NCBI GenBank assembly: GCA_025667525.1
Contig: CM046878.1
Coordinates: forward strand, 517,398,274-517,462,273
Length of the DNA: 64,000 bases
Direction of reading: 5' to 3'
Origin: Glebionis coronaria
Lineage: Eukaryota; Streptophyta; Magnoliopsida; Asterales; Asteraceae
Shown: one piece after another, positions 1 to 10,452 of the stretch
How the letters are laid out: every line of letters starts with the position of its first letter
How positions within the stretch are numbered: position 1 is the stretch's first letter
Made by a program: the position numbers and the translations under genes
Notes under the pieces: generated by a model
The model's input: the letters and a program-made list of their open reading frames with translations, nothing else
Databases searched by the model: none
Told to the model about the DNA's origin: nothing

Positions 1-159
1 ACACCGCAAGTAAAAACCAATAACATCAAGAAAAACTTCAATTAATATCAAATGCACACATAGTCCTACGACGCCTATATGCGAGGACCCTTAAGCTATA
101 GACTAGGCTACGAGACTAGGCAACCTAATTCTCTATAACCATTGTCTCTGATACCATTC
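1..159 (-). mobile_element. Element H: start of internal region with PBS
   Basis: On the minus strand this is the first stretch inside an LTR element whose 5' LTR lies just to the right. Positions 146-156 read TGGTATCAGAG on the minus strand, which is the usual primer-binding site for initiator-Met tRNA, three bases from the LTR edge. The rest is untranslated leader; no coding signal is visible before the window ends. The body of the element lies outside the window to the left, so its family cannot be named from this piece. The PBS and the LTR start fit Ty3/gypsy. Confidence 0.75.
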
Positions 160-1697
160 TGTCACACCTCACCATGGCGGAATATGGGGCACGACGTATG
201 GATATCATCACAACATGGCGTGTCTATAGAGATAACTAAATGAAATAAGAAATGTCATAAAATGGTGACACAAATGTCATGAAAATATCTCAACAATGCA
301 GGAGTCTAGGTAAGTAGGTAACAGTCCTACCGCTTACCCGAGACAAACAATTAACATAAACAAAGCAAACATATAGATGTCAATAAAGTATCACTTATTC
401 AAACATCAAATAAAGACTAAGAGGAAAGGGGTTCATCCAAATGTAATCCTAAGCCTCCAAAGGTAGCCACTCCTATTCTCATGCTTAACCACATTCTCAC
501 CTGAAAGAGACACTAAAACACGTCAACATAATGTTGGTGAGAGTCATAGGTTTAGACTCCAATCTCAAGTCAGTTATTATATAAGATGTGAATAACCACC
601 AACAATAAAAATATATGGAAAATGTGTTACAAATGTGCATTAACTACTAATAATTCAAGATTAATCATACCAAACAAATTCCAAGGCTTCAAGCCTTTCC
701 AAACACCATGGTCCCATAGGCGCCCATACACCTATGAACCAATCCCAAGGCCCCGCCTTATCAACATCCCCTTGGTACTAAGTCAAATCACAAAACAATC
801 ATGAATCAATTAGTAGTTAATAACATAAGTACACACAAGTCCATCACCAATCATAAAACGTTCACAACAACAATTTACAAAACCATAACGAGTGTCTCTT
901 CCATCCCATCTGCAAGTCAAAATCATTAAAGATATGGGACTATGAAACTCACCTGATTTAAGCTTCTCCAAATATCCGCGCTCTAGCGAAAATCTTAGAA
1001 ATCAAAGGAAGAAATTGTTTTTGATGAGACCTAATTCCACCATTGATGGAATTAGACTGGAAGAGGTCATGGTGAGTAAAAATATGATGTTTTTGATTAT
1101 GGTATGGGTTTAATGTAATCCTAAAGGCCTCCTAACCCAATTAAAAGTCCATTGGGCCTTTTTTTGGGCTTTTTGGTTATTTTCTTCCTTTTCTTTTGGC
1201 TGCCCAAACCAAGCCCAAAGCACCTAAGGATATGGTTTTTAACCTTATTTCATAACTTATATCGTTCTTAAACTAAACCTCACATTCGGGTTACTTCTGG
1301 GCCAAAACCCTAAAGCCTTACGTTGATTTTTTCGACTTTCTACGCGATTTCCGAACTAACCGTCATTTCCAAAAGTTTCTAATTATGGAAAGTATCTCTA
1401 AAACTTATCCTAACCATATAATATATACCTAATACATACATACATACAACATACGATACGTACACGAAACCTTGTAAAAACGATATCCGAACTTTTCCCG
1501 CAGTTCATTTCTGAACTCATTTCATTTCATTTCATTTCCAACCCGTACCATGATTTACAAATCATGTACCTCATTTCGTCCATTATCATCCCCAAAATCA
1601 CACATAAAAACACATAAATCACATAAACACATAGTCACACAAAATACCCAAAAAAATAAAGACTAAGTGACGAACCTCAAAAACCGGGGTTGTCACA
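160..1697 (-). repeat. 5' LTR of element H
   Basis: Read on the minus strand the LTR starts TGTGACAACCCC and ends GGTGTGACA, giving TG..CA ends and 1,538 bp. A PBS follows directly on its internal side (146-156). It splits a family G LTR, because sequence from 1698 onward matches the inside of the full G LTR at about 60180. The target duplication would be 1698-1702 (gatga) but its partner lies outside the window. No open frame in it looks real. A small CATTT repeat sits near 1519-1538. Confidence 0.75.
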
Positions 1698-3358
1698 GAT
1701 GACTATGTACATTATCCATAGTCATGATGTATATTATTGCTATTTAGCTCATGACACCGAAGCTTAACAAAAGGTAAGTTCCCCTAGTGAGTATTCAACC
1801 TAAATACTTAAGTATAAACAAATGTAATGCGTCAAAGTAATACGAGACGGGGATTGTCAATCCCGATGGATCCACCCACAACATTCGCGCTTAGAAAAGG
1901 TAACACTAGATAATTAACGGTGCATGAAATGGTAGGGAAACTTAGTGGCTACGGAAAGTAAAAGCAATAATATATTGTATTCATCTGGCAGCATACAGTT
2001 TAGGATAGCATACAATTCAGGATAGCATACAGTTTAAAAGATTGTGTTCCAACATGAAAATCTCACCCCGTGTTTTAGAAACATTTTATAAATAGTAAAA
2101 GAGGCTATGAACTCACCTGAGCGAAAGCGATATCAATCATGATGATATTGACAAGAGTAAAACGACGAAGTATGATAAGACGGGCGACTGCAAGCTTCAA
2201 ACGCCAGCCTTAGCTCGACGCCGGAACACGAGTGAAACGTAATCGTGATGCACGAGTATAAGTACCGACTCGAACACCAGTACTAACGAAGTAAAATATG
2301 CCCGAGACTCGAACCAAAACAAAAACTCGAACCACGGCTAATAAATCAGCCTTTTTTATGCGAAATCCAAATGAAGCCATACACGAATCATGGCCATTAC
2401 TATAACACGCATTCAATCCTATAGCTTTTTATGATAGACTAATTTTCTAACTCATCATATATAATAATAGATGTTCGTAAATTCAATGTGAAGTTTTAAT
2501 ATGTTAAGTAACACATGACATGACACGTAGCAATGTTATGAGGCATGTTTGAGTTTGAATTTCACTACGTGTATAATAGAGACTTGATAAACATATAGTA
2601 TATATCTTATGTGTACTATTTTTTTTGTTTTAGATAAATATTGAGTAAGCGGGTATTATTTAAGCCCGATATTTTTAAAGTTACACGATTTAAAAGATAC
2701 ATGTTAAGCACGAAAAATAAACGCTCGATATAAAATAAAAACATCGACATTCGGATAACACTGATATTTCGATAATTAAATGAGGCTTATAATTTAATAA
2801 ACGTTAGCGCGTCAAATAAACAAATGACGCCTAAAAGCTTAGCGTAAATTACGAAAAATGCTTGTAAAATAAAAATAATAAAAAATAAAATGACGACAAC
2901 AGAAAATATTTCTATGTCATGAAGATAATGTTTACGGTCGATGACGGAAATAGAATTTTTTTGATAAATAATAATTGACACGTACTCGATACGTTAAAGT
3001 CCTAACATTGTCGGTTAGTCAAGAATTCAATATTAATCGTAGAACGAACATGACAAATAAAATTTGGGTAATAAATATTGGGTCGAATATTAAGAATAGA
3101 ATTATAGCTCGGTCTAAATGTTGATTCTAAATTTTGGGTTACTACAGTAAACAAATATGGAAAAATAAAAATAATTTTTTTATAATTTCAAATAAAATAT
3201 TATCAATGATCAAAAAAATAATTAAAATATAATTTAATTAAAGTTCTCAAGATCTCAGGATTTACATATAAGAATACAAGAAAATGTAATACATTGGCAA
3301 ATTCAAGAAGCACGAATAAAAGAATAAAATAATACCGGGAGAAATACGGGTTCTCATA
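1698..3358 (-). repeat. LTR of family G, truncated by element H
   Basis: This stretch matches the full G LTR at the right end of the window (about 60180-62642). Shared landmarks are a block with tcccgatggatccacccac, a block ending in catacagtttt, and the terminal cgggttctcata versus cgggtcctcaca. The right edge at 3358 is the LTR start on the minus strand, with TG mutated to TA, and it abuts chromodomain codons of A1. It therefore behaves as the 5' LTR (or solo LTR) of a minus-strand G element that continues left of H and out of the window. Divergence from the right copy is high, so this is an old insertion. The span holds no believable gene. Confidence 0.75.
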
Positions 3359-5492
3359 CTTCCCGCTCGGAATGTCCCTCCAAAGGATTTTGAAGAATGG
3401 AATCGTCTTCTTCCTCATGACTCGCTCTTGACGATCAAGAACTCGTTCGGGTTCCTCAATGAAAGTAAAATCCTCTCGAATCTGTTCGAATGGATACTGA
3501 ACCATGTGAAGGGGATGATAATTGTACCCTCTGAGTAAGGAAACATGAAAGACGTTATGAAGGTGAGAAAGCTACGGAGGTAACGCTAAACGATACGATA
3601 CTTCACCGACTCGTTCGAGGATATCAAATGGTCTGATGAATCGAGGACTGAGTTTTCCTTTGATTCCAAAACGCCTAACTCCACGCGCTGGTGATAACTT
3701 GAGAAAGACATGATCACCCACGTTGAGATGAAAATCCCTACGATGCTTGTCGGTGTAACTCTTTTGACGTGCACGAGCTTCCTGCAGTTTAGCCTTAGCT
3801 ACAACGACTCTCTCGTTGGTCATTTCTATCATCTCTGGACCTTCAAGTGTTCGCTCACCAACCTAATCCCAGCAGATTGGGGCGCGATATTTCCTACCAT
3901 ACAACATCTCAAACGGTGCACACTTGATGTTGGCGTGCCAACTGTTATTGTATGTAAATTCTACCAAGCAGATGTAGTCGTCCCAACTTCCTGTCTATTG
4001 TAAAGCACACGCTCGAAGCATGTACTTTAATGTCTGAATGGTACGCTCTGATTGTCCGTCTGTCTGAGGATGAAAAGTCGTGTTAAGCTTAAGTCTGGTG
4101 CCCCAAGCTTTCTAAAGACTCCTCCAAAATCGCGAAGTAAATCGAGGATCTCTGTCCGATATCATACTGGATGGAGCACCATGAAGTCTCATGATCTCCT
4201 TCTGATATAGGTAAGCGAGTTTGCTTACCGCGTCATCCTTACGGATCGGTAAGAAATGAGCTGACTTGGTAAGTCGGTCAACGATAACTCAAATGGCATC
4301 ATGCTTCCTCTTGGTCTGTGGAAGTCCGGGGACAAAGTCCATGGAGATCTTGTCCCACTTCCACTCTGGAATGTCTAATGGTTGTAGTAGACCACTAGAT
4401 CGTTGATGCTCGATCTTAACCTGCTGGCATGTAAGACATTTGGAGACATAGGTAGCAACATCCTCTTTCGTACCACTCCACCAGAAATATTGTTTGATGT
4501 CGTGGTACATCTTGGTGGAACCAGGATGTATAGAGAATGAGGAGCTATGAGCTTCAGCCAATAAAGCTTCCTTGAGTGTAAGATCATCAGGAACACAAAG
4601 TCTAGTGCCCTGCCATAAGATACCATCGTCATCTACCCGAAACTCCGTCTGTTGATCTTGGTTCTGAATAATCGCCCAGATTTCATCATCATCCTTCTGA
4701 GCTTCCTTGATCCTAGAGAGTAAGTCTGGTTCAACTCTAAGATTATCCTAGTAGCCATACTGTCCACGTACCATGATCTCAATATCTAGTCGCTCCAAGT
4801 CTCGTATAATCTCTTCCTCTATCTTAATGCCGTTGATCATACCCGAGTTCCTACTAAGAGCATCTTCCACTACATTCGCCTTGCCGAGATGATACTGCAG
4901 ATTAATGTCATAATCCTTCAACAGCTCTAAACACCTTCTCTGCCTCATGTTCAGTTCATGCTGAGTGAAGATATATTTCAGGATCTTGTGATCCGTGAAG
5001 ATATAACATGATTCGCCATACAAGTAGTGCCTCTAAATCTTTAGTGCAAACACAACTGCTGCAAGTTCCAAGTCATGCGTAGGATAGTTCTCCTCATAAG
5101 GCTTAAGCTGCCGTGATGCGTAAGCAATCACTTTCCCATGTTGCATGAGAACACAACCAAGGCCCTTCCCTGAAGCATCACTATAGATCTGAAATCCACC
5201 TGTACCAGATGAGAGAGTAAGAATAGGTGCAGATACCAGCCTCTGCTTTAGGTCTTCAAAGCTCTTCTCTCTTTCTTCAGTCCAGACGAATTTCTCCCCT
5301 TTCCGCATCAGTTTGGTCAATGGTAGTGCTAATCAGGAAAAGTTCTCTACGAACCTATGGAAGTAACCAACTAAGCCTAGAAATCTACGGACTTCGGTTG
5401 CTGACGTCGGTCTTGGCCACTTGGTAATAGCCTCAACTTTCGCAGGATCCATGGTTATTTCCTCTACGGATACTATGTGGCCTAGAAATGCC
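3359..5492 (-). pseudogene. A1 pol, 3' part: RT end, RNase H, integrase, start of chromodomain
   Basis: Read on the minus strand from 5492: the end of RT ([21 protein letters not shown]), RNase H with [14 protein letters not shown] and FTDHK, then integrase with the H..H..CLTCQQ zinc-binding segment near 4400-4500 and the MDFVPGLP core start near 4300. Then come the catalytic SDRDPRF region (about 4150), HPQTDGQSERTIQ (about 4050) and the GPY/F-like module (about 3580-3680). The frame is broken by stops and small indels. It ends at 3359 inside the chromodomain, where the G LTR starts. It joins, across element B, to the RT piece at 36116. No function is expected. Confidence 0.85.
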
Positions 5493-5497
5493 ACTTT
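5493..5497. repeat. Target duplication of element B (ACTTT)
   Basis: ACTTT lies just before the TGTAAAACCC start of B and again at 36111-36115 just after its GGTGTTACA end. Removing B and one copy restores the A1 reading through the end of RT (codons for KVAFLGH), as in element F. Confidence 0.95.
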
Positions 5498-8043
5498 TGT
5501 AAAACCCGCATTAAAGACCTATGAACAGTACACGTGAATAGTAACTTATGAAAATACGATAAAATTTAAACTTTCCATTTATAATATTAATACACGTGTC
5601 ACGACAATAAATAACGAACAATCATGAATATTATAAATGTGACACGATCACGAATACCAAATTCATGAATATTAAATCACGAACATACACGACTAATTAT
5701 TTAGACACGAAAAAGTTACAGGTTTCCTTGTTGGACTCCTTTAGGCCGCGGCTACCAAAAAGAAAGGAAGAAAAGATGGGCTTTGGCCCATAACCCAAGT
5801 TAAATAATAAAACACAAGAAAACATAAACATATTTTAGGTTTTCAAAACTGTTTCCCTGCCTCCTTTTGGTGCCTATTGCCGCCGGCCATATCAAACCAC
5901 AGGACGATTTAGACGATTTTTGTTATTGGTTTTGTGAACGTGATCATTCCCTTTTTCTTTTCACGCATTCGGCATAAATCAAACCTTTTTTCTTTTCTTT
6001 TTAATTCTTTTGATTTCATGTTATTATTTAATTAATCATCAATAACAAGAATAAAACATGTGTAAGATTAATTAAATCATGGTTTTGGGTTTGGTTTGTG
6101 TGGGTTGTGGTTCGGCCGAGACACCCGAGACCCCAAAGGGGCTCGGCTTGTTTTCTTCACCACCACCGAGAGTCTCAAGACTCTCGGCTTGGTGTGGTTT
6201 GGCTCGGACGCAGGCAAGAAACCCCGACCAAGGGTTGGGGTGTGTTTGTTGTTCGGTTTGGGTGTAACCGAGGCACCACCGAGACCCCTAAAGGGGATCG
6301 GCTTGGTTTTGTTGTTCGGACCCGAGACAAAAAGGACCCCGACTTAAAGTCGGGGTATGTTTACATAATTGATAGATTCAATTAGTGTCAACCGAGACCC
6401 TTCAAGGTCTCGGTGGGACTTTTGTATAGCTTATTTGGTTCGACTTATATAGAACACGGGCTCGGGATTCGGGTTTTTCATGAAAATTATTTTTAAAGTC
6501 ACGTTATACTAAACCTTAGGCTAAATTAATTTATTTAATTAATTCATGCATAACCTAAGGTATTTTTACTTAGTCATTTAATTAAAACATGTATTTTAAT
6601 TAAAATCATATAATGTATAGTTTAATTAATTAACTAGTTATTTAATTAATGAACTATGACCAAGACTTGTATTGTACTAATTAAACTTTAATTATTATTT
6701 ATAATGCAACTTATTTTTAATTATAGAAACTTACTATTTTAGGAAACTTTCTATTTTTAGAAACTTACTATTTCTGGAAACCTGCTATTTTTAGAAAGTT
6801 ACTTAGTATTACAATACAAGTATTATAATACACTATTACATGATTAATACTTAACAAAACATCGGAATAACTACAGTTAACACAGTTACAGTAAAACATG
6901 ACAGAATACGTATAACAAGCTAATAATACACGGAACCAGTAAAACACGTGTAATTCAAACAACTCATACACGTCCATATTTCTTATGTAGTGTTATCCCT
7001 CGAGGCGGATTAGTCTTCATCGTTTTCTTTAGCTTCTACTGGACATAAGGTACGGATTTCCCGTCCTTCAGTAGGGACAATCTCTTCCTTCATTAGGATT
7101 TCCCGTATGCAGCCAACTGTTCTCCCCAGTAGTTTAAATGCTTATGTTTTATTAGTTACCTTAGCCATATACATGCTTGACCAGTTTCACCTAGTTATGG
7201 AGGTAACATAACCATAACACTAGAGGCACTAGTGTCATGACTTTACTATGGCGGAGTGATAGCTCGTGGCGTCCCTTTCAGTTATTTGGCCATTATATTT
7301 ATTATGTTATCATGTGGGTCATATGGGTGCATCCTAGTTACATGTTTCAGTCAGGATTTCATGGTTAATGTGGTTTGTGCCTTACATTCTTCACAAGGAG
7401 CTGATCCCTCCTACCCACTTACCAATTAAATTAGAGGCATCCCCTCTAATTTGCATGACGAGGTCACCCCTCCAAGTATTCATGCACGTTGTTGACCTCA
7501 TGACCTATATTGGCTATTATGATACATTAACTAATACATATTTTCATAAGTAACATAAGCTATGTTTTCAGAACTAAAACCAGTTAACATGACATACAAC
7601 TAGGTTTTCCAGGACTTATTCATTTCCGCTGCTATTCATGCTTTATGCTCTTATATGCTTTCATATTCTATGTCTTCCATGCTTTACTGTATATCCGTGC
7701 ACTGAGCGTTATGCTCAGCCGTCTACTTTTCCATGTTCCCAAACGGCAGGTACCCAAAGACGCAAGTAGGAACTCCAGAGTATGTGCGTTCGGATTGGAA
7801 GCTATCCGGCCTCTTTTACCTTATCCATTTATTCCTACTTTATCATACTTTACTTCTTTTGGACATTGTTTAGTCCTTTCCATTTACAGTACTTATTTTG
7901 CTTGTGTGTGAGTTACTAGACTACCGATGCTTGATTCCGGTATTTATATTTATGGTCACAAATGTTTAGAAATTTACCTTACATGCTTTGATGACACGAC
8001 ATAATTTACTGTAACATTCTATCCTATTAAATGGGGTGTTACA
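5498..8043 (+). repeat. 5' LTR of element B
   Basis: It starts TGTAAAACCCGC and ends GGGGTGTTACA, 2,546 bp; the matching 3' LTR totals about 2,555 bp once F is removed. Sections in order: a 5' part with short CACGA-rich stretches, a GC-rich hairpin cluster (6125-6414), a possible TATA motif (ttatatag, 6443-6450), a long TTAATTAA-rich AT tract (6480-6700), a run of GAAACTT-CTATTTTT repeats (6725-6810), and a 3' part of about 1.2 kb. Short frames at 6079-6385 and 7368-7911 recur in the 3' LTR only because the LTRs are copies; I do not call them genes. Confidence 0.93.
6125..6414 (+). other. Cluster of six inverted repeats in B 5' LTR
   Basis: Six potential stem-loops lie within 290 bp: 6125-6146 (CCGAG-CCCC/GGGG-CTCGG), 6166-6187 (ten perfect pairs, CCGAGAGTCT with AGACTCTCGG), 6222-6240, 6279-6301, 6336-6356 (ACCCCGACT with AGTCGGGGT) and 6391-6414 (ACCGAGACC with GGTCTCGGT). 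The same cluster is at 22935-23225 in the 3' LTR. The third stem changes on both arms between the two copies and still pairs. Similar hairpins with a CTCGG core occur in the F and A LTRs. Whether this part is transcribed cannot be settled here. Confidence 0.8.
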
Positions 8044-8494
8044 ATTATGGTATCATAGACAAGGTTTCGACCTGTAGCTCTGTAAAACATGACATGTGAC
8101 TTACGTGTAGTCACCAGTGTCTTCCTAGAACTCACAGTTGGTTTTCATGCATTCATTCATTTTCAATTAATTCATGCGTTCATATCATTATAGCAGGTTT
8201 ATGACTAAGTAATGGTTGGTACAGGACTGGCCCTATTTAGTCGCATGTGCTTTTATCGAAACTTTTAACTTTGGGACCGACCCATAGGCGTCCCCACGCC
8301 ATGTCTTTTGTTTTGAGTGAACTGACCATAGGCGTTCACTCCCGTTCATATAAAAGTTTTATAAACTGCATCATGCATTTTACATTGTTTCATGCATTAT
8401 AAACCGCTTCATTGATTTATACATTGTTCATGCATTTTTATGTTATCTGATTTCTGACTTATGATTATGTTGCATTTTGTCATTAAACTGTCAG
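8044..8494 (+). other. B leader: PBS and stem-loops upstream of gag
   Basis: The PBS is TGGTATCATAGAC at 8048-8060, an initiator-Met type site with a one-base change from TGGTATCAGAG. Three stem-loops follow. The first is 8096-8114 (GTGACT with AGTCAC). The second is 8273-8294 (GGGAC, loop CGACCCATAGGC, GTCCC). The third is 8315-8341 (GAGTGAAC, loop TGACCATAGGC, GTTCACTC). The same set is found in the leaders of F and A1 with different but still paired stems. The position, after the PBS and before gag, is where packaging and dimerisation signals sit in retroelement RNA. Confidence 0.8.
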
Positions 8495-8632
8495 ATGGTG
8501 AACACACGCAGTATTAAGGAGATAGTTGCAGCTACCAATGCAGATTTGCAAGACATCCTTCACCAGAACGATAACTATCCTCCTACACCACAAATCTTTC
8601 CTACGACGATGAGGGGTAGACTAACGAAGGAG
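8495..8632 (+). pseudogene. B gag, N-terminal 46 codons
   Basis: The ATG at 8495 opens MVNTRSIKEIVAAT, the counterpart of the MVLTREQEQ start of F gag. The frame stays open for 46 codons up to element C and continues in the same frame at 17980 with YYAIRQREEENNNEF. Compared with F gag (FPKAEQDKLKREYHGIRQR), the text joins the extreme N-terminus directly to a point about 150 residues in, so most of the matrix-like part was already missing before C landed. B gag is thus internally deleted. Confidence 0.8.
8628..8632. repeat. Target duplication of element C (AGGAG)
   Basis: AGGAG at 8628-8632 recurs at 17975-17979 on the other side of C. The B gag frame reads on without a shift when C and one copy are removed. 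Confidence 0.93.
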
Positions 8633-9029
8633 TAATATCTAAAAAATCGTTCTTTTAATTATGTCTTATCGAATTGATTACTGGTTAACGTGCGACTCAG
8701 TCGTCTTTTGGTGGAAAGAAATATTTTTGGTCGTTGTTTAAAATGAAAATTACAAAACTTTAAGGTAAATGGTAAAGTAAATGAAGCTAAAAGTAATTAA
8801 AAAGTGAACGATGAAAAATTAAAACTTTAAAAGTGAATTAATTAATTGACGGGAAATTAAGCTTGACGAAAAGTAAATTTGACAATTAAATAAAAATGCA
8901 AACTTGAAAATTAAAATAAAGTAAAACAATTAAAATGATACTTAAGAAAAATGGCGGGAAAAATAAAGCTTTAAAAATAAAACAGGAAAATTAAAACACA
9001 AGTCTGAATAATGAAAATCTGACCTAATT

Positions 9030-9515
9030 CGGAATGAGCATAACCAACCTAGTTCGGAATGGGTGTGCATTACCTAGTTCGGAATCTTGTCTACAACACA
9101 GTTCGGAATCTAGGTGTTAGACCTAATTCGGAATATGGGATAAGGACTTAATTCGGAATCCGTGTCACATAACTAGTTCGGAATATTCATTACCACCTAG
9201 TTCGGAATCTTCATCAAACCTAACTCAGAATACACGCCTGACCTAGTTCGGAATATTAGGAGCTAATCAATTCGGAATGGCTGTTATAAACGTAGATCGG
9301 AATATCCAACAATGACCTAATTCGGGATGGACATCCAGACCATAGTTCGGAATCCTTGATACAAGAAGTAATTCGGGAAAACAATACTTGCAATTAGTTC
9401 GGAATATAGGAAGCATGCATTTAACTCGGAATAAACTAAATGCAACTAGCAGTTCGGGAAAAGCAATTTCCAACCTAACTCGGAATATTAAGGTTTACAG
9501 TAATCCGAATTAGAA
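9030..9515 (+). repeat. Regular TTCGGAAT array in C 3' LTR
   Basis: About 19 copies of a core AGTTCGGAAT or AATTCGGAAT, with a few one-base variants, are spaced about 25 bp apart with unrelated sequence between them. The last unit (aatccgaatt) is inverted. The spacer sequences do not repeat, so this is not a simple tandem satellite. On the element's own strand the array lies downstream of the TATA box, so it should be part of the transcript. A matching array is in the other LTR (16556-17045). Confidence 0.85.
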
Positions 9516-10018
9516 CAAAAATAAGTAAAAACTAAAAATAAGCTAAACTCAAATAAGCACTTATCTAAAAACTTAACCAAAATAACTTTAAGAAAAAGCT
9601 AATAAGCCAAAATTAAAAAACTTTTAAAAACACTAATTAATAAAAATATTTAAAATCAACTTTTTATAAAATAACTTTTAAAAACACTTAATTAAAATTA
9701 AGAAAAGCCCACAATAAGCTATAAAATCAATAAGCTAACACAACCAAACACATAAAAACATAACAAACAATCGAATAAGCATGACAATAAGCAAATAAGC
9801 ATAAAGATTAAGCAAAACAAGAAAGGTAGAATGAGAGATTAATTAAAAACTTGATTAAAATTAAAGATTCAACAACAAAATTAAAAGACTTACTTGAAAT
9901 TAAAGGCAAGAATTTAAATGACAATTAAGTAAATGACAATATGAAAATGCAAGGAAATTAAAGTGGAAAGACTAAGTTATCAATTTAGCTAACACCTCTT
10001 AATGAAACATTAGGAGGG

Positions 10019-10026
10019 TATTTATA
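10019..10026 (-). promoter_or_regulatory. TATA box of C LTR
   Basis: TATAAATA on the minus strand inside a CTATAAATACCC context, about 430 bp into the LTR. The same box occurs at 17551-17558 (C right LTR), 37564-37571 and 51367-51374 (D LTRs). It is the most convincing core promoter in the window. Confidence 0.7.
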
Positions 10027-10452
10027 GGGAGGATTAACATGTGTTGATCTTTTCTTCCTTTTCTCGTCTTATCGTCTTTATAAATTCTTTGACTTTTTCG
10101 ACTTTGTCTCGGGATTATTTGAACTCGTCTTATAATTTCTTCATTTATTAGACTTGAGTTCTTCGACTTTATTAAACTCCCGTCTTTAGACTTTTTCTTC
10201 GATAAATCTTCAGAATAGGCCTTGGACTTCCGTTCTTTCTTCACTCTTGATCTTTTGACTTTGTCTTTTGTCTTTTTCTTCGATAAAAGCCCGTGAAAGC
10301 CCGTGTTTTCTTCCCTTTTCACATTTTAGTCCTAAATCACAACAAAAACACAAACCTCGCATAATTCCGACATTTACGACATAAAATACACGTTTTGGCT
10401 TGGTTATTATTATAATTAAGTGGTAAAAGGATAAGTGTTTTCACACTTATTA

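Larger units (their letters stand above)
8633..10452 (-). repeat. 3' LTR of element C
   Basis: 1,820 bp, nearly identical to the right LTR at 16181-17974, with differences mainly small indels. On the minus strand it starts TAATAAGTGTG at 10452, has a canonical TATAAATA box at 10026-10019, then an AT-rich zone and the CGGAA-type array (9515-9030), and ends TATTA at 8633. A lysine-rich open frame at 9999-10322 overlaps the region upstream of the TATA box and is probably not a gene. Confidence 0.9.

Noticed and set aside
3203..3505. 100-codon frame crossing 3358
   Set aside because: It is an artificial fusion of G LTR sequence with the A1 chromodomain end.
6079..6385. Overlapping open frames repeated in both B LTRs (also 22890-23202)
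   Set aside because: They fall in the hairpin cluster, are open in several frames because of GC content, and have no recognisable protein.
8048..8060. tRNA-like sequence
   Set aside because: It is a primer-binding site matching only the 3' end of a tRNA; there is no cloverleaf. No tRNA or rRNA gene was found in the window.
9999..10322. Lysine-rich open frame recurring in the C and D LTRs (also 17531-17884, 37703-37999, 51506-51718)
   Set aside because: It lies upstream of the TATA box, shifts frame between copies by small indels, and its bias follows the TTCTTCGTCTTT-type composition. Copies are alike because LTRs are copies.
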